Below, piece by piece: positions 15,473-24,497 of a stretch of 38,489 nucleotides of DNA. The stretch comes from Streptomyces sp. NRRL F-5727. GTDB taxonomy: Bacteria > Actinomycetota > Actinomycetes > Streptomycetales > Streptomycetaceae. Within the stretch, counting starts at the first letter, position 1. Every line of letters begins with the position of its first letter. Made by a program: the position numbers and the translations under genes. The DNA is taken from NCBI RefSeq assembly GCF_000719555.1, contig NZ_JOGX01000068.1, forward strand, positions 1 through 38,489. Reading direction: 5' to 3'. The notes beneath the pieces are model-generated. The model saw nothing but the letters and a program-made list of their open reading frames with translations, had not been told where the DNA came from and did no database searches.

Positions 15473-15502
15473 AGAAGCCCTTCCCTTCGGGGGAGGGCTT
15501 CT
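15473..15502 (+). terminator. Terminator of the tRNA cluster
   Basis: A 13-bp stem with one G-U pair (15473-15485 with 15490-15502), loop TTCG, followed by TCGCTGTT. It also faces the end of ndgR on the other strand. Confidence 0.75.
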
Positions 15503-15597
15503 TCGCTGTTCCCGGCGCGGCGCACACACAACTCCGGCCCACCGCTGCGGCGTTGGAGCGGTGGGCCGGAGAACGTACAGGTGAACAGAGAAGAGGA

Positions 15598-16314
15598 TCA
15601 GCCGTTGCGGCGGAGGGCCTCGGAGAGGCGGGCGGCGGCGTCGATGACCGCCTGGGCGTGCATGCGGCCCGGGTGGCGCGTCAGGCGCTCGATCGGACCC
15701 GAGACCGACACGGCGGCCACCACGCGGTTCGACGGGCCCCTGACGGGCGCGGAGACGGACGCGACGCCCGGCTCCCGCTCACCGATCGACTGGGCCCAGC
15801 CGCGGCGCCGTACGCCCGACAGGGCCGTCGCCGTGAAGCGGGCGCCCTGAAGACCGCGGTGCAGCCGCTCGGGCTCCTCCCAGGCCATCAGGATCTGCGC
15901 CGACGAGCCGGCCTTCATCGTGAGCGTCGAGCCCACCGGCACGGTGTCCCGCAGACCGGAGAGCCGCTCGGCCGCCGCCACGCAGATCCGCATGTCGCCC
16001 TGGCGCCGGTAGAGCTGTGCGCTCTCCCCGGTGACGTCGCGCAGATGCGTCAGCACCGGCCCGGCCGTCGCCAGCAGGCGGTCCTCACCCGCCGCCGCGG
16101 CCAGCTCGGCCAGCCGCGGACCCAGGATGAAACGGCCCTGCATGTCGCGGGCCACCATCCGGTGGTGTTCCAATGCCACGGCCAGACGGTGGGCCGTGGG
16201 TCGTGCGAGTCCCGTCGCCGCGACCAGTCCTGCGAGGGTGGCCGGACCGGACTCCAGGGCGCTCAGGACAAGGGCTGCCTTGTCGAGAACGCCTACGCCG
16301 CTAGAGTTGTCCAT
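15598..16314 (-). CDS. ndgR: IclR-family transcriptional regulator NdgR
   Basis: This encodes a 238-residue IclR-type regulator. The ATG at 16314 gives MDNSSGVGVLDKAALVLSALE, the usual start; a longer reading to 16335 lacks support. It has an N-terminal winged helix-turn-helix (about 10-65, with LAGLVAATGLARPTAHRLAVALE) and a C-terminal effector domain ending in IDAAARLSEALRRNG. NdgR/AreB is known in Streptomyces as a regulator of leucine and other amino acid genes that binds upstream of leuCD. The divergent arrangement with leuC here fits that role. There is no clear ribosome site; TATCGT 8-9 nt upstream suggests a leaderless or nearly leaderless transcript. Confidence 0.92.
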   Translation of the reverse strand: MDNSSGVGVLDKAALVLSALESGPATLAGLVAATGLARPTAHRLAVALEHHRMVARDMQGRFILGPRLAELAAAAGEDRLLATAGPVLTHLRDVTGESAQLYRRQGDMRICVAAAERLSGLRDTVPVGSTLTMKAGSSAQILMAWEEPERLHRGLQGARFTATALSGVRRRGWAQSIGEREPGVASVSAPVRGPSNRVVAAVSVSGPIERLTRHPGRMHAQAVIDAAARLSEALRRNG

Positions 16315-16331
16315 GCAACGATATTCGCGTC

Positions 16332-16379
16332 TCACTCTGTGAAACGCAAGTTCAATTTTCCGAGGAACTTGTCACTCTG
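16332..16379. promoter_or_regulatory. Candidate NdgR operator region between ndgR and leuC
   Basis: CAAGTTC (16347-16353) and GAACTTG (16365-16371) form a 7-bp inverted repeat with an 11-nt spacer. It is flanked on both sides by the direct repeat TCACTCTG (16332-16339 and 16372-16379), 40 nt apart. The region lies 18-65 bp from the ndgR start and is less GC-rich than its surroundings. It is a plausible shared operator for ndgR autoregulation and leuCD control. Confidence 0.5.
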
Positions 16380-16453
16380 GTGAGGCGGCCGCACAACGGA
16401 CCGCGCAACGGTCTCTAGTGGTGCCGGCGCAGCCGCCGGCCGGAGGGAAAGCG

Positions 16454-17878
16454 ATGGGTAGGACACTCGCGGAGAAGGTCTGGGACGACCACGTCGTCCG
16501 GCGCGCCGAGGGCGAGCCCGATCTCCTCTTCATCGATCTTCACCTGCTGCACGAGGTGACCAGCCCCCAGGCGTTCGACGGCCTCCGGCAGAACGGCCGG
16601 CAGGTGCGGCGCCTCGACCTCACCCTCGCCACCGAAGACCACAACACCCCCACCCTCGACATCGACAAGCCGATCGCGGACCCGGTCTCCCGCGCCCAGC
16701 TGGAGACCCTGCGCAAGAACTGCGCCGAGTTCGGGGTACGGCTCCACCCGCTCGGCGACGTCGAGCAGGGCGTCGTCCACGTGGTGGGACCGCAGCTGGG
16801 CCTGACCCAGCCCGGCATGACCGTGGTCTGCGGCGACTCCCACACCTCCACCCACGGCGCCTTCGGCGGCCTGGCGTTCGGCATCGGCACCAGCCAGGTC
16901 GAGCACGTCCTGGCCACCCAGACGCTGCCCATGGCCCGCCCGAAGACCATGGCCATCACCGTCAACGGCGAGCTGCCCGCCGACGTCACCGCCAAGGACC
17001 TGATCCTCGCCGTCATCGCGAAGATCGGCACCGGCGGCGGCCAGGGCTACGTCCTGGAGTACCGGGGCTCCGCCATCGAGAAACTCTCGATGGAGGGCCG
17101 CATGACCATCTGCAACATGTCCATCGAGGCCGGCGCCCGCGCGGGCATGATCGCCCCCGACGAGACCACCTTCGCCTACCTCAAGGGCCGCCCGCACGCC
17201 CCCGAGGGCGAGGACTGGGACGCCGCCGTCGCGTACTGGAAGACCCTGAGGACCGACGAGGACGCCGTCTTCGACGCCGAGGTCGTCATCGAGGCCGCCG
17301 AGCTGGCCCCGTTCGTCACCTGGGGCACCAACCCCGGCCAGGGCGCCCCGCTTTCGGCGAACGTCCCCGACCCGGCTTCGTACGAAGACCCCTCGGAGCG
17401 CCTCGCCGCCGAAAAGGCCCTGGAGTACATGGGGTTGACCGCCGGCCAGCCGCTGCGCGACATCAGGGTCGACACCGTCTTCGTAGGCTCCTGCACCAAC
17501 GGCCGCATCGAGGACCTGCGCAACGCCGCCGCCCTGCTGGACGGCCGCAAGGTCGCCGACGGCGTCCGCATGCTGGTCGTCCCCGGCTCCGTCCGGGTCG
17601 CCCTCCAGGCCGTCGAGGAGGGCCTGGACAAGGTCTTCAAGGAGGCCGGCGCCGAATGGCGGCACGCGGGCTGCTCCATGTGCCTGGGCATGAACCCCGA
17701 CCAGCTGGCCCCCGGTGAGCGCTCCGCGTCCACCTCCAACCGCAACTTCGAGGGCCGGCAGGGCAAGGGCGGCCGCACCCACCTGGTCTCCCCCCAGGTC
17801 GCCGCCGCCACCGCCGTACTGGGCCACCTGGCCTCCCCGGCCGACCTGTCCGACGCCGTCACCACCGCGGGGGTCTGA
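16454..17878 (+). CDS. leuC: 3-isopropylmalate dehydratase large subunit
   Basis: This encodes a 474-residue aconitase-superfamily protein. ATG 16454 ([15 protein letters not shown]) is preceded by GGAGGG at 6 nt. With LeuD it isomerises 2-isopropylmalate to 3-isopropylmalate in leucine synthesis. The [4Fe-4S] ligands are visible as C347 (SCTNGR) and C407/C410 (CSMCLG), and the substrate-binding [12 protein letters not shown] segment is intact. The length matches bacterial LeuC. It forms an operon with leuD (6-bp gap) and is divergent from its likely regulator ndgR. Confidence 0.97.
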   Translation: MGRTLAEKVWDDHVVRRAEGEPDLLFIDLHLLHEVTSPQAFDGLRQNGRQVRRLDLTLATEDHNTPTLDIDKPIADPVSRAQLETLRKNCAEFGVRLHPLGDVEQGVVHVVGPQLGLTQPGMTVVCGDSHTSTHGAFGGLAFGIGTSQVEHVLATQTLPMARPKTMAITVNGELPADVTAKDLILAVIAKIGTGGGQGYVLEYRGSAIEKLSMEGRMTICNMSIEAGARAGMIAPDETTFAYLKGRPHAPEGEDWDAAVAYWKTLRTDEDAVFDAEVVIEAAELAPFVTWGTNPGQGAPLSANVPDPASYEDPSERLAAEKALEYMGLTAGQPLRDIRVDTVFVGSCTNGRIEDLRNAAALLDGRKVADGVRMLVVPGSVRVALQAVEEGLDKVFKEAGAEWRHAGCSMCLGMNPDQLAPGERSASTSNRNFEGRQGKGGRTHLVSPQVAAATAVLGHLASPADLSDAVTTAGV

Positions 17879-17884
17879 GGAACC

Positions 17885-18478
17885 ATGGAAGCTTTCACCA
17901 CGCACACCGGCCGGGCCGTCCCGCTGCGCCGCAGCAACGTCGACACCGACCAGATCATCCCGGCGCACTGGCTGAAGAAGGTCACCCGCGACGGCTTCGA
18001 GGACGGCCTCTTCGAGGCATGGCGCAAGGACTCCGAGTTCGTCCTCAACCGCCCCGAGCGGCAGGGCGCCACGGTCCTGGTCGCCGGCCCCGACTTCGGT
18101 ACCGGCTCCTCCCGCGAGCACGCCGTCTGGGCGCTGCAGAACTACGGCTTCAAGGCCGTCATCTCCGCCCGGTTCGCCGACATCTTCCGCGGCAACTCGC
18201 TGAAGAACGGTCTGCTGACGGTCGTCCTGCCGCAGGAGACGGTCGACGCCCTCTGGGAGCTCACCGAGGCCGACCCCACCGCCGAGGTCACCGTCGACCT
18301 GGAGGCCCGCAAGGTCCTGGCGGACGGGATCGACGCCGACTTCGAGCTCGACGAGAACGCCCGCTGGCGGCTCCTGAACGGCCTCGACGACATCAGCCTC
18401 ACCCTTCAGAACGAAGCCGACATCGCGGCCTACGAGGCGGCCAGGCCGTCCTTCAAGCCCCGTACAATTACGGCCTGA
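17885..18478 (+). CDS. leuD: 3-isopropylmalate dehydratase small subunit
   Basis: This encodes a 197-residue swivelling-domain partner of LeuC. ATG 17885 follows a GAGG at the end of leuC. Typical segments are [18 protein letters not shown] near residues 16-33, [17 protein letters not shown] (about 72-88) and [15 protein letters not shown]. The large and small chains together form the active site. A terminator hairpin starts 16 bp after the stop, closing the leuCD operon. Confidence 0.97.
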   Translation: MEAFTTHTGRAVPLRRSNVDTDQIIPAHWLKKVTRDGFEDGLFEAWRKDSEFVLNRPERQGATVLVAGPDFGTGSSREHAVWALQNYGFKAVISARFADIFRGNSLKNGLLTVVLPQETVDALWELTEADPTAEVTVDLEARKVLADGIDADFELDENARWRLLNGLDDISLTLQNEADIAAYEAARPSFKPRTITA

Positions 18479-18493
18479 GCAGCGCTTTTCCAA

Positions 18494-18529
18494 GACTGCG
18501 CCCCCCACCCTCGGGTGGGGGGCGCAGTC
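18494..18529 (+). terminator. Terminator of leuCD
   Basis: A perfect 16-bp stem (18494-18509 with 18514-18529), loop CTCG, followed by GCTTGTTG. Confidence 0.85.
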
Positions 18530-18582
18530 GCTTGTTGAGACCCTGTCGGGCGACAACTCGCCCTAGATGGCACAATCGGTGC

Positions 18583-18810
18583 ATGGAACGCGACAGCCAA
18601 CTCGAGCTCTACGAGGCAGTCGCCGCCCGATTGAAAGAAGCGCACACCCGAGTGCGCGCACTGCAAGTCCCGGAGGGCGTAAGGATGGCGCTGTCCCGGA
18701 AGCTGCTGGTCGTCACGGCCGCGGCGAAGCACGATCTCGCGGACGCGGCAACGCGTCTGGACCGGTTGATGAAGGACCTCGACGAGGGTCGATTCCCTGA
18801 AGACGACTGA
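18583..18810 (+). CDS. Conserved small helical protein of unknown function
   Basis: This encodes a 75-residue protein from ATG 18583 ending in EGRFPEDD. It is highly charged and predicted almost wholly alpha-helical (LYEAVAARLKEAHTRVRAL, then KLLVVTAAAKHDLADAATRLDRLMKDL), with no membrane segment, cysteines or known motif. I recall a protein of this type at the same place in other Streptomyces, between leuD and the HU gene, but no function. CACAAT ends 6 nt before the ATG and there is no ribosome site, so the message is probably leaderless. Confidence 0.75.
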   Translation: MERDSQLELYEAVAARLKEAHTRVRALQVPEGVRMALSRKLLVVTAAAKHDLADAATRLDRLMKDLDEGRFPEDD

Positions 18811-18953
18811 CACCAGGAACTCCGCAACGGCACTTCCGCGTTGCGGCACTAGGGTGATTAGACCGTTTCGTGTTTGATTTGCGGTATATACATGCCTAAC
18901 GTGCGAAAAAGCTTGAACAGTTTCGTTCCGGCAAAGTCTCCGAAGGGGAAGAC

Positions 18954-19649
18954 GTGAACAAGGCGCAGCTCGTAGAAGCGATTGCCGACAAGTTGGGCGG
19001 TCGCCAGCAGGCCGCCGAAGCCGTCGACCACGTGCTCGACGCCATCGTGCGCGCCGTGGTGTCCGGCGACCGGGTCTCGGTCACCGGCTTCGGCTCGTTC
19101 GAGAAGGTCGACCGTCCGGCCCGCTACGCCCGCAACCCGCAGACGGGCGAGCGCGTCCGGGTCAAGAAGACCTCGGTTCCGCGTTTCCGCGCCGGCCAGG
19201 GCTTCAAGGACCTGGTCAGCGGCTCGAAGAAGCTCCCCAAGGGTGGCGAGGTCTCCGTCAAGAAGGCCCCCAAGGGCAGCCTGACCGGTGGCGCCTCCGC
19301 CACGGTCAAGAAGGCCGCGGCCAAGAAGGCCACCACGGCCAAGAAGGCCGCCGCCAAGAAGGCCACGCCGGCCAAGAAGACGACGGCCGCCGCCGCCAAG
19401 AAGGCGACCCCGGCGAAGAAGACCACCACCGCGGCCGCGAAGAAGACCACCACCGCGGCGACCAAGAAGACGACGGCGGCCGCCAAGAAGACCACCGCCG
19501 CCGCGAAGAAGGCCACCCCGGCCAAGAAGACCACGGCCGCCGCCAAGAAGACGGCCCCGGCCAAGAAGGTCACGGCGAAGAAGGCCCCCGCCAAGAAGAC
19601 CACGGCCCGTAAGACCGCCACGGCCAAGAAGACCGCCGCCAAGAAGTAG
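18954..19649 (+). CDS. hupS: HU-family nucleoid protein with histone-like tail (HupS)
   Basis: This encodes a 231-residue DNA-binding protein starting at GTG 18954, with AAGGGG about 6 nt upstream. Residues 1-92 are a standard HU domain: MNKAQLVEAIADKLG, VTGFGSFEK, and the beta-arm with RNPQTGERVRVKKTSVPRF. Residues 100-231 are a lysine/alanine/threonine tail made of many AAKK, TAKK and PAKK units, like eukaryotic histone H1. This two-domain form is the actinobacterial HupS, linked in the literature to nucleoid compaction in spores. The tail DNA is strongly repetitive (AAGAAG-containing units), so copy-number changes or assembly slips are possible. A TATATACA stretch at 18885-18892 probably belongs to its promoter. 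Confidence 0.95.
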   Translation: MNKAQLVEAIADKLGGRQQAAEAVDHVLDAIVRAVVSGDRVSVTGFGSFEKVDRPARYARNPQTGERVRVKKTSVPRFRAGQGFKDLVSGSKKLPKGGEVSVKKAPKGSLTGGASATVKKAAAKKATTAKKAAAKKATPAKKTTAAAAKKATPAKKTTTAAAKKTTTAATKKTTAAAKKTTAAAKKATPAKKTTAAAKKTAPAKKVTAKKAPAKKTTARKTATAKKTAAKK

Positions 19650-19669
19650 GACGGTCCTCGCACGTCCGC

Positions 19670-19702
19670 CGGGCCGGGCTCCCCGTACGGGAGCCCGGCC
19701 CG
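19670..19702 (+). terminator. Terminator after hupS
   Basis: A perfect 14-bp stem (19670-19683 with 19689-19702) around loop CGTAC, 20 bp beyond the hupS stop. It may also serve the minus-strand gene ending at 19756. Confidence 0.75.
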
Positions 19703-19755
19703 CGGCGCGTTCCGGAGCCGTGACGGGGGCGGGGAAGGGGAGAGCGGGGGAGCGC

Positions 19756-19965
19756 TCAGAAGGTCTGCAGCGTCACCAGGGTGATCCGCAGGCCCGCGCC
19801 CGAGGTGCCCGGCTCCGCCTCGATCCGCACCCGCTGGCCCGGCCGCAGCAGCCGGAGCCCGCCCGCGTCGAAGGCGGCGGTCCCGAACTCCACCGGGGTG
19901 CCGTCGTCGAGCAGCACACTGCCGCTGCGGGTCTCGGGGTCGTACGTGTACGCGGTCGCCTGCAT
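19756..19965 (-). CDS. Small cold-shock-domain-like protein
   Basis: This encodes a 69-residue protein from ATG 19965. The pattern [18 protein letters not shown] followed by [13 protein letters not shown] follows the spacing of a cold-shock (OB-fold) domain, where GFI--DDG--VFFH is followed by L--GQ-V-FE. The aromatic RNA-binding residues are largely missing, so nucleic-acid binding is uncertain. It lies 10 bp downstream of cofC on the same strand and is probably co-transcribed. Its function is unknown. Confidence 0.72.
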   Translation of the reverse strand: MQATAYTYDPETRSGSVLLDDGTPVEFGTAAFDAGGLRLLRPGQRVRIEAEPGTSGAGLRITLVTLQTF

Positions 19966-19975
19966 GGACCGCAGC

Positions 19976-20623
19976 CTATCCGGCCGCCGCAGGCCGCCGG
20001 GCCGCCGTCCGCGGGCCGAGCCCCAGCCACCCCGCCGCCGCCAGGTCCTCGCCGGTGTCCACGTCCCGGCGCACGGAATCCACCCCGGCCAGCCGGATTT
20101 CCACCGCGCCGGACGACAAATGCCGAAGCCGCGACGGACCTCCGAATGCCGGTTCCAATTCCACCCCCGGAGCCGCCGAGAGGAATGTCGTACCTATTTC
20201 GGCGGCATCCGCGAGAAATGCCCGGGGGAATTGTCGGGCCGCCGCCAGGACCCGTGCCAGCTCCGCCGGGCGCAGCGCCGGCAGATCCGCGTTCAGCGCC
20301 GCCACGCGCGCGTGCGGACGCCGCCGCCGCACCTCCCGGGCCCCGTGCGCCAGCGCCGCGTTGAGCCCCGCCGCCGGCACGTCCGGCTCTATCCGGGCGC
20401 CCAGCGCCGCCAGCGCCCGGCCCGCCGCGGGATCGTCCGTGACCACCACCACGTCCCGTACCTCCGGGCAGTCCAGCGCCGCCGCGACCGTGTCCTCGGC
20501 GAAGGCCAGGGCCAGCCGGGGCCGCAGTCGCTCCCCGGCCGCCGGGGCGAGCCGGCTCTTCGCCAGGGCCAGGGGCTTCAGGGGCACGACCAGGGACCAG
20601 CCGTCGTCCGCATCCGTGTTCAT
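19976..20623 (-). CDS. cofC: 2-phospho-L-lactate / phosphoenolpyruvate guanylyltransferase (coenzyme F420 synthesis)
   Basis: This encodes a 215-residue nucleotidyltransferase. ATG 20623 gives [25 protein letters not shown], matching the family start with its VPLKPL--AKSRL nucleotide-binding loop; the frame is open further upstream without support. Other family features are [16 protein letters not shown] and the C-terminal [14 protein letters not shown]. CofC/FbiD activates phospholactate or PEP with GTP, making the donor that CofD joins to the deazaflavin Fo. The other F420 genes are not in this window. It is divergent from plsC. Confidence 0.88.
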   Translation of the reverse strand: MNTDADDGWSLVVPLKPLALAKSRLAPAAGERLRPRLALAFAEDTVAAALDCPEVRDVVVVTDDPAAGRALAALGARIEPDVPAAGLNAALAHGAREVRRRRPHARVAALNADLPALRPAELARVLAAARQFPRAFLADAAEIGTTFLSAAPGVELEPAFGGPSRLRHLSSGAVEIRLAGVDSVRRDVDTGEDLAAAGWLGLGPRTAARRPAAAG

Positions 20624-20751
20624 CGCCGCCCATTCTGTCCCGCCCCGGCGGAACGGCTCCGTCCCCGGGGCGTACGGTGTCACTCGACACAGCAGGAGCA
20701 TGGGGCGACACTTGACCCCCTGCCAGCAAGACCCGGAGAAAGGTGCCCCGA

Positions 20752-21504
20752 GTGCCCCGCCGCAGAATCGGCTTCTGGTACCGCCTCGCGGCGGTCATCG
20801 CCAAACCCCCCCTGGTGGTTCTGTTCAAGCGGGACTGGCGCGGCATGGAGCACATCCCGGCCGAGGGCGGCTTCATCACCGCGGTGAACCACAACTCGTA
20901 CCTGGACCCGCTGTCCTACGCGCACTACCAGTACAACACCGGCCGCGTGCCCCGCTTCCTGGCCAAGGCGGGCCTCTTCAAGGCCGGATTCGTCGGCACC
21001 ATGCTGACCAACACCGGGCAGATCCCCGTCTACCGCGAGACCGCGAACGCCCTGGACGCCTTCCGCGCCGCCGTGGACGCCATCGAGCGGGGCGAGTGCG
21101 TCGCCTTCTACCCCGAGGGCACCCTGACCCGCGACCCCGACATGTGGCCCATGCCCGGCAAGACCGGCGCCGCCCGCGTCGCCCTGCTCACCAAGGCGCC
21201 CGTCATCCCGGTGGCCCAGTGGGGCGCCAACCTCGCGATGCCGCCGTACGCCAAGAAGGACAAGTTCAGCTTCTTCCCGCGCAAGACGCTGATCGTGCAG
21301 GCCGGCCCGCCCGTCGACCTCTCCCGCTTCGACGGCCTGGAGCCCACCCCCGAGGTGCTGCGCGAGGCCACCGAGACGATCATGGCCGCCATCACCGCCC
21401 TCCTGGAGGAGGTCCGCGGCGAGCAGGCCCCCGCCGAGCCGTACGACCCGCGCCGCGCCCGCCGGGAGCAGCGCCGCAAGGCCGCCGAGGGAGGCGCCGT
21501 ATGA
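20752..21504 (+). CDS. plsC: 1-acyl-sn-glycerol-3-phosphate acyltransferase
   Basis: This encodes a 250-residue acyltransferase. I favour GTG 20752 ([12 protein letters not shown]), with AAAGG 8 nt upstream; GTG 20743 is in frame 9 bp earlier. The catalytic NHxxxxD motif is NHNSYLD (H47, D52) and the substrate-binding motif is FYPEGT (E122). The enzyme acylates lysophosphatidic acid to phosphatidic acid at the membrane. The C-terminus is basic ([10 protein letters not shown]). Its stop overlaps the gpsA start (ATGA), so the two steps of phospholipid precursor supply are coupled. Confidence 0.92.
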   Translation: MPRRRIGFWYRLAAVIAKPPLVVLFKRDWRGMEHIPAEGGFITAVNHNSYLDPLSYAHYQYNTGRVPRFLAKAGLFKAGFVGTMLTNTGQIPVYRETANALDAFRAAVDAIERGECVAFYPEGTLTRDPDMWPMPGKTGAARVALLTKAPVIPVAQWGANLAMPPYAKKDKFSFFPRKTLIVQAGPPVDLSRFDGLEPTPEVLREATETIMAAITALLEEVRGEQAPAEPYDPRRARREQRRKAAEGGAV

Positions 21505-22502
21505 CCAAGGCCGCCGTCTTCGGGAACGGGTCCTGGGGCACCGCCTTCGCCATGGTGATGGCCGACGCGGGCTGCGAGGTGAGCCTCTGGGGCCGCCGCC
21601 CCGCGCTCGCCGAGACCATCAACACCACCCGTACCAACCCGGACTACCTGCCCGGCGTCGAACTCCCCAAGGGCGTCACGGCCACCGCCGACGCGGCCGA
21701 GGCCGCCGGGGGAGCCGACTTCGCCGTCCTCGCCGTCCCCTCCCAGACCCTGCGCGAGAACCTCGCCGCCTGGGCGCCGAAGCTCGGCCCCGACACCGTG
21801 TTCGTCTCCCTGATGAAGGGCATCGAACTCGGCACCGCCAAGCGGATGAGCGAGGTCATCACCGAGGTCGCCGGCGTGCCCGCCGCGCGCGTGGCGGTCC
21901 TCACCGGCCCCAACCTGGCCCGGGAGATCGCCGCCCGGCAGCCCGCCGCCGCCGTCGCCGCCTGCGTCGACGAGTCGGTCGCCCAGCGGCTCCAGGCCGC
22001 CTGCATCACCCCGTACTTCCGCCCCTACACCAACACCGACGTGGTCGGCTGCGAGCTCGGCGGCGCGGTGAAGAACGTCATCGGCCTCGCCGTCGGCATC
22101 GCCAACGGCATGGGCCTCGGCGACAACTCCAAGGCCACGCTCATCACCCGCGGCCTCGCCGAGACCACCCGCCTCGGCCTCGCCATGGGCGCCGACCCGC
22201 TCACCTTCTCCGGCCTCGCGGGCCTCGGCGACCTCGTCGCCACCTGCTCCTCGCCGCTCTCCCGGAACAACACCTTCGGCACCAACCTGGGCCGCGGGAT
22301 GACCCTCCAGGAGGCCGTCGAGGCCACCAAGCAGACCGCCGAGGGCGTCAAGTCCTGCGAGTCGGTGCTCGATCTGGCCCGCCGGCACGGCGTCGACATG
22401 CCCATCACGGAGACCGTCGTCTCGATCGTCCACGACGGCAAGCCGCCGACGGTCGCGCTCAAGGAACTGATGTCGCGCAGCGCCAAGCCCGAACGGCGCT
22501 GA
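21501..22502 (+). CDS. gpsA: Glycerol-3-phosphate dehydrogenase [NAD(P)+]
   Basis: This encodes a 333-residue enzyme starting at ATG 21501, with GGAGG 7 nt upstream and a 4-bp overlap with plsC. The N-terminal Rossmann motif is FGNGSWGTA (residues 7-15). GPNLAREIA and the catalytic-lysine segment [13 protein letters not shown] are intact, as is the C-terminal [15 protein letters not shown]. It reduces dihydroxyacetone phosphate to sn-glycerol-3-phosphate, the backbone for the acyltransferase encoded just upstream. Confidence 0.96.
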   Translation: MTKAAVFGNGSWGTAFAMVMADAGCEVSLWGRRPALAETINTTRTNPDYLPGVELPKGVTATADAAEAAGGADFAVLAVPSQTLRENLAAWAPKLGPDTVFVSLMKGIELGTAKRMSEVITEVAGVPAARVAVLTGPNLAREIAARQPAAAVAACVDESVAQRLQAACITPYFRPYTNTDVVGCELGGAVKNVIGLAVGIANGMGLGDNSKATLITRGLAETTRLGLAMGADPLTFSGLAGLGDLVATCSSPLSRNNTFGTNLGRGMTLQEAVEATKQTAEGVKSCESVLDLARRHGVDMPITETVVSIVHDGKPPTVALKELMSRSAKPERR

Positions 22503-22584
22503 CCGGGCGCCGCTGAGCCGTCCGCGCGAGGCCGCCAGCGGGGCGCTCAGGAGTTCGGACACCGCAAGGTACGCTCATCGCGAT

Positions 22585-23724
22585 ATGAGCGAGAACACCC
22601 AGAGCCCCCGCAAGCCCCGCGTGGCCGTCGTCTTCGGCGGACGCAGCTCCGAGCACGCCATCTCCGTCGTCACCGCCGGCGCCGTCCTCAAGGCGATCGA
22701 CCGGACCAAGTACGACGTGCTGCCCATCGGCATCACCCGGGAGGGGCGCTGGGCGCTGACCGCCGACGCCCCCGAGCGGATGGCGATCGCCGAGCGCTCC
22801 CTGCCGGACGTCGCCCAGCTCGCCGAGTCGGAGACCGGCGGCGTGGTCCTCCCGGTCGACCCGGCCAGCCGCGAGGTCGTCCTGCACGAGCCCGGCTCGC
22901 TGCCGCAGGCCCTCGGCGAGGTCGACGTCGTCTTCCCGATGCTCCACGGCCCCTACGGCGAGGACGGCACCCTCCAGGGCCTCCTGGAGCTCTCCGGCAT
23001 CCCGTACGTCGGCGCGGGCGTCCTCGCCTCCGCCGTCGGCCAGGACAAGGAGTACATGAAGCGGGTCTTCGTCTCGTACGGCCTGCCGGTCGGCCCGTAC
23101 GAGGTCATCCGGCCGCGTGAGTGGGACCGCAACCCGGCCGAGGCCCGCAAGAAGATCGTCGAGTTCGCCGCCGACCACGGCTGGCCGCTCTTCGTGAAGC
23201 CCGCCCGCGGCGGCTCCTCCGTCGGCATCACCAAGGTCGACGACCTGTCCGGCCTGGACGAGGCCGTCGAGGAGGCCCGCCGCTACGACCCGAAGATCAT
23301 CGTGGAGGCGCTGGTGCGCGGCCGCGAGATCGAGTGCGGCGTCCTGGAGTTCGAGGACGGCCCGCGCGCCAGCGTGCCCGCCGAGATCCCGCCCGTCACC
23401 GACCACGACTTCTACGACTTCGAGGCCAAGTACATCGACTCGGCCTCCGGTCTGGTGCCCGCCCCGATCGGCGACGAGGCCACCGCCGAGGTCCAGCGGC
23501 TCGCCGTCGCCGCCTACGAGGCGGTCTCCTGCGAGGGCCTGGTCCGCGCCGACTTCTTCCTCACCGAGGACGGCGACTTCGTCATCAACGAGATCAACAC
23601 CATGCCCGGCTTCACCCCGATCTCCATGTACCCGCGCATGTGGCAGGAGAGCGGCGTGAGCTACCCCGAGCTGGTCGACCGGCTGATCCAGGCCGCGCTG
23701 ACCCGCTCCACGGGCCTGCGCTAG
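22585..23724 (+). CDS. ddl: D-alanine--D-alanine ligase
   Basis: This encodes a 379-residue ATP-grasp ligase from ATG 22585. The N-terminal VAVVFGGRSSEHAISV is the family signature. KPARGGSSVGI in the centre and NEINTMPGFTPISMYP near the C-terminus are the ATP- and metal-binding segments. It makes the D-Ala-D-Ala dipeptide for peptidoglycan in the cytoplasm. There is no clear ribosome site; TACGCT at 22570-22575 lies 9 nt before the ATG, so the leader is very short or absent. The context (gpsA upstream, terminator downstream) is the usual Streptomyces one, with nothing pointing to a vancomycin-type D-Lac ligase cluster. Confidence 0.96.
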   Translation: MSENTQSPRKPRVAVVFGGRSSEHAISVVTAGAVLKAIDRTKYDVLPIGITREGRWALTADAPERMAIAERSLPDVAQLAESETGGVVLPVDPASREVVLHEPGSLPQALGEVDVVFPMLHGPYGEDGTLQGLLELSGIPYVGAGVLASAVGQDKEYMKRVFVSYGLPVGPYEVIRPREWDRNPAEARKKIVEFAADHGWPLFVKPARGGSSVGITKVDDLSGLDEAVEEARRYDPKIIVEALVRGREIECGVLEFEDGPRASVPAEIPPVTDHDFYDFEAKYIDSASGLVPAPIGDEATAEVQRLAVAAYEAVSCEGLVRADFFLTEDGDFVINEINTMPGFTPISMYPRMWQESGVSYPELVDRLIQAALTRSTGLR

Positions 23725-23731
23725 CCCGGAC

Positions 23732-23755
23732 GGGCCCGGCCGGGGGGCCGGGCCC
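23732..23755. terminator. Bidirectional terminator between ddl and the DUF3515 gene
   Basis: A perfect 10-bp stem (23732-23741 with 23746-23755), loop GGGG. Its right arm touches the stop codon of the convergent lipoprotein gene. Confidence 0.65.
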
Positions 23756-24243
23756 TAACGGCACGAGGGCTCCAGGGCGCAGGGCACCGCCCGCGCCACC
23801 GGGGCGGCGAGGTCCGCCAGCGGCCCGACGTCGTGCGCGTACTGCTCGCCCAGGGTCACCTCGACGTAGGTCTTCCGGTACACCGAGGTGAAGCGGGGGC
23901 CGCCGGACTCCGGCTGCTCCAGCATCCAGCGGACGCCCTCGGCGGAGATGCCCTCCGCCTGCGGATCGCTCATCTTTTCGGGCCGGGGCACCCCGCAGCG
24001 CAGTACGATCGCTCCGTCGCCCCACCCCGCGGTCAGCTCGGAGTCGGGGGACGGATCGCTCCGCTCCTGGCCGGCCACGGTGTCCGGGAGTTCCCGGTCC
24101 AGCGCGCGGCAGAGCGCCGCCTCCGCCGCGGGCGGTGTCGGTACCGGCACCGACGCCTGGGCGTCGGCGGAGCAGCCGGTGACGGCCAGCAGCAGGACGG
24201 CGGCTGAGGCGGGCAGGCCGAAGGGCCGGTGGGAAGACGTCAC
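23755..24243 (-). CDS. DUF3515 lipoprotein
   Basis: This encodes a 162-residue protein from GTG 24243. The N-terminus is a lipoprotein signal: basic start, hydrophobic AAVLLLAV, and lipobox VTGC with the lipidated cysteine at 24. The rest matches the actinobacterial DUF3515 family as I remember it (AEALC--L--ELPDTV, WGDGAIVLRCGVPRP, TYVEVTLGEQY). It would be anchored outside the membrane; its function is unknown. Inside the reading frame a TACCCT box ends 6 nt before the GTG with no ribosome site, so a leaderless message is likely. The position next to ddl is conserved in Streptomyces to my knowledge. Confidence 0.85.
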   Translation of the reverse strand: MTSSHRPFGLPASAAVLLLAVTGCSADAQASVPVPTPPAAEAALCRALDRELPDTVAGQERSDPSPDSELTAGWGDGAIVLRCGVPRPEKMSDPQAEGISAEGVRWMLEQPESGGPRFTSVYRKTYVEVTLGEQYAHDVGPLADLAAPVARAVPCALEPSCR

Positions 24244-24263
24244 CGGCCAAGGGTAGACGGGGG

Positions 24264-24497
24264 CTACAGATGGACGACCGGGCAGGTCAGGGTGCGCGTG
24301 ATGCCGTCCACTTGCTGGACCTTCGCGACCACCATGCGGCCGAGCTCGTCGACCGTGTCGGCCTGCGCCCGCACGATCACGTCGTACGGTCCGGTCACGT
24401 CCTCTGCCTGGATCACCCCCGGGATCTTGGCGATGGTGTCGGCGACGGTCGACGCCTTGCCCACCTCGGTCTGAATCAGAATGTACGCCTGTACCAC
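24264..24497 (-). CDS. Stand-alone Lrp/AsnC-type ligand-binding (RAM) domain protein
   Basis: This encodes a 77-residue protein from GTG 24497, with GGAGG 4 nt upstream. The sequence MVQAYILIQTEVGKASTVAD, VTGPYDVIV and VQQVDGITRTLTCPVV is the C-terminal alpha-beta sandwich of Lrp/AsnC regulators. There is no helix-turn-helix, so it cannot bind DNA alone. Such proteins assemble as octameric amino-acid-binding rings and may act as sensors or modulators of full-length Lrp proteins. It is followed 20 bp later by the DUF3515 gene. A 17-bp palindrome lies about 125 bp upstream. Confidence 0.9.
   Translation of the reverse strand: MVQAYILIQTEVGKASTVADTIAKIPGVIQAEDVTGPYDVIVRAQADTVDELGRMVVAKVQQVDGITRTLTCPVVHL

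Noticed and set aside
22585..23724. ddl as a vancomycin-resistance D-Ala-D-Lac ligase
   Set aside because: Neighbours are gpsA and a DUF3515 lipoprotein gene, with no vanH/vanX-like genes; the gene looks like the housekeeping copy.
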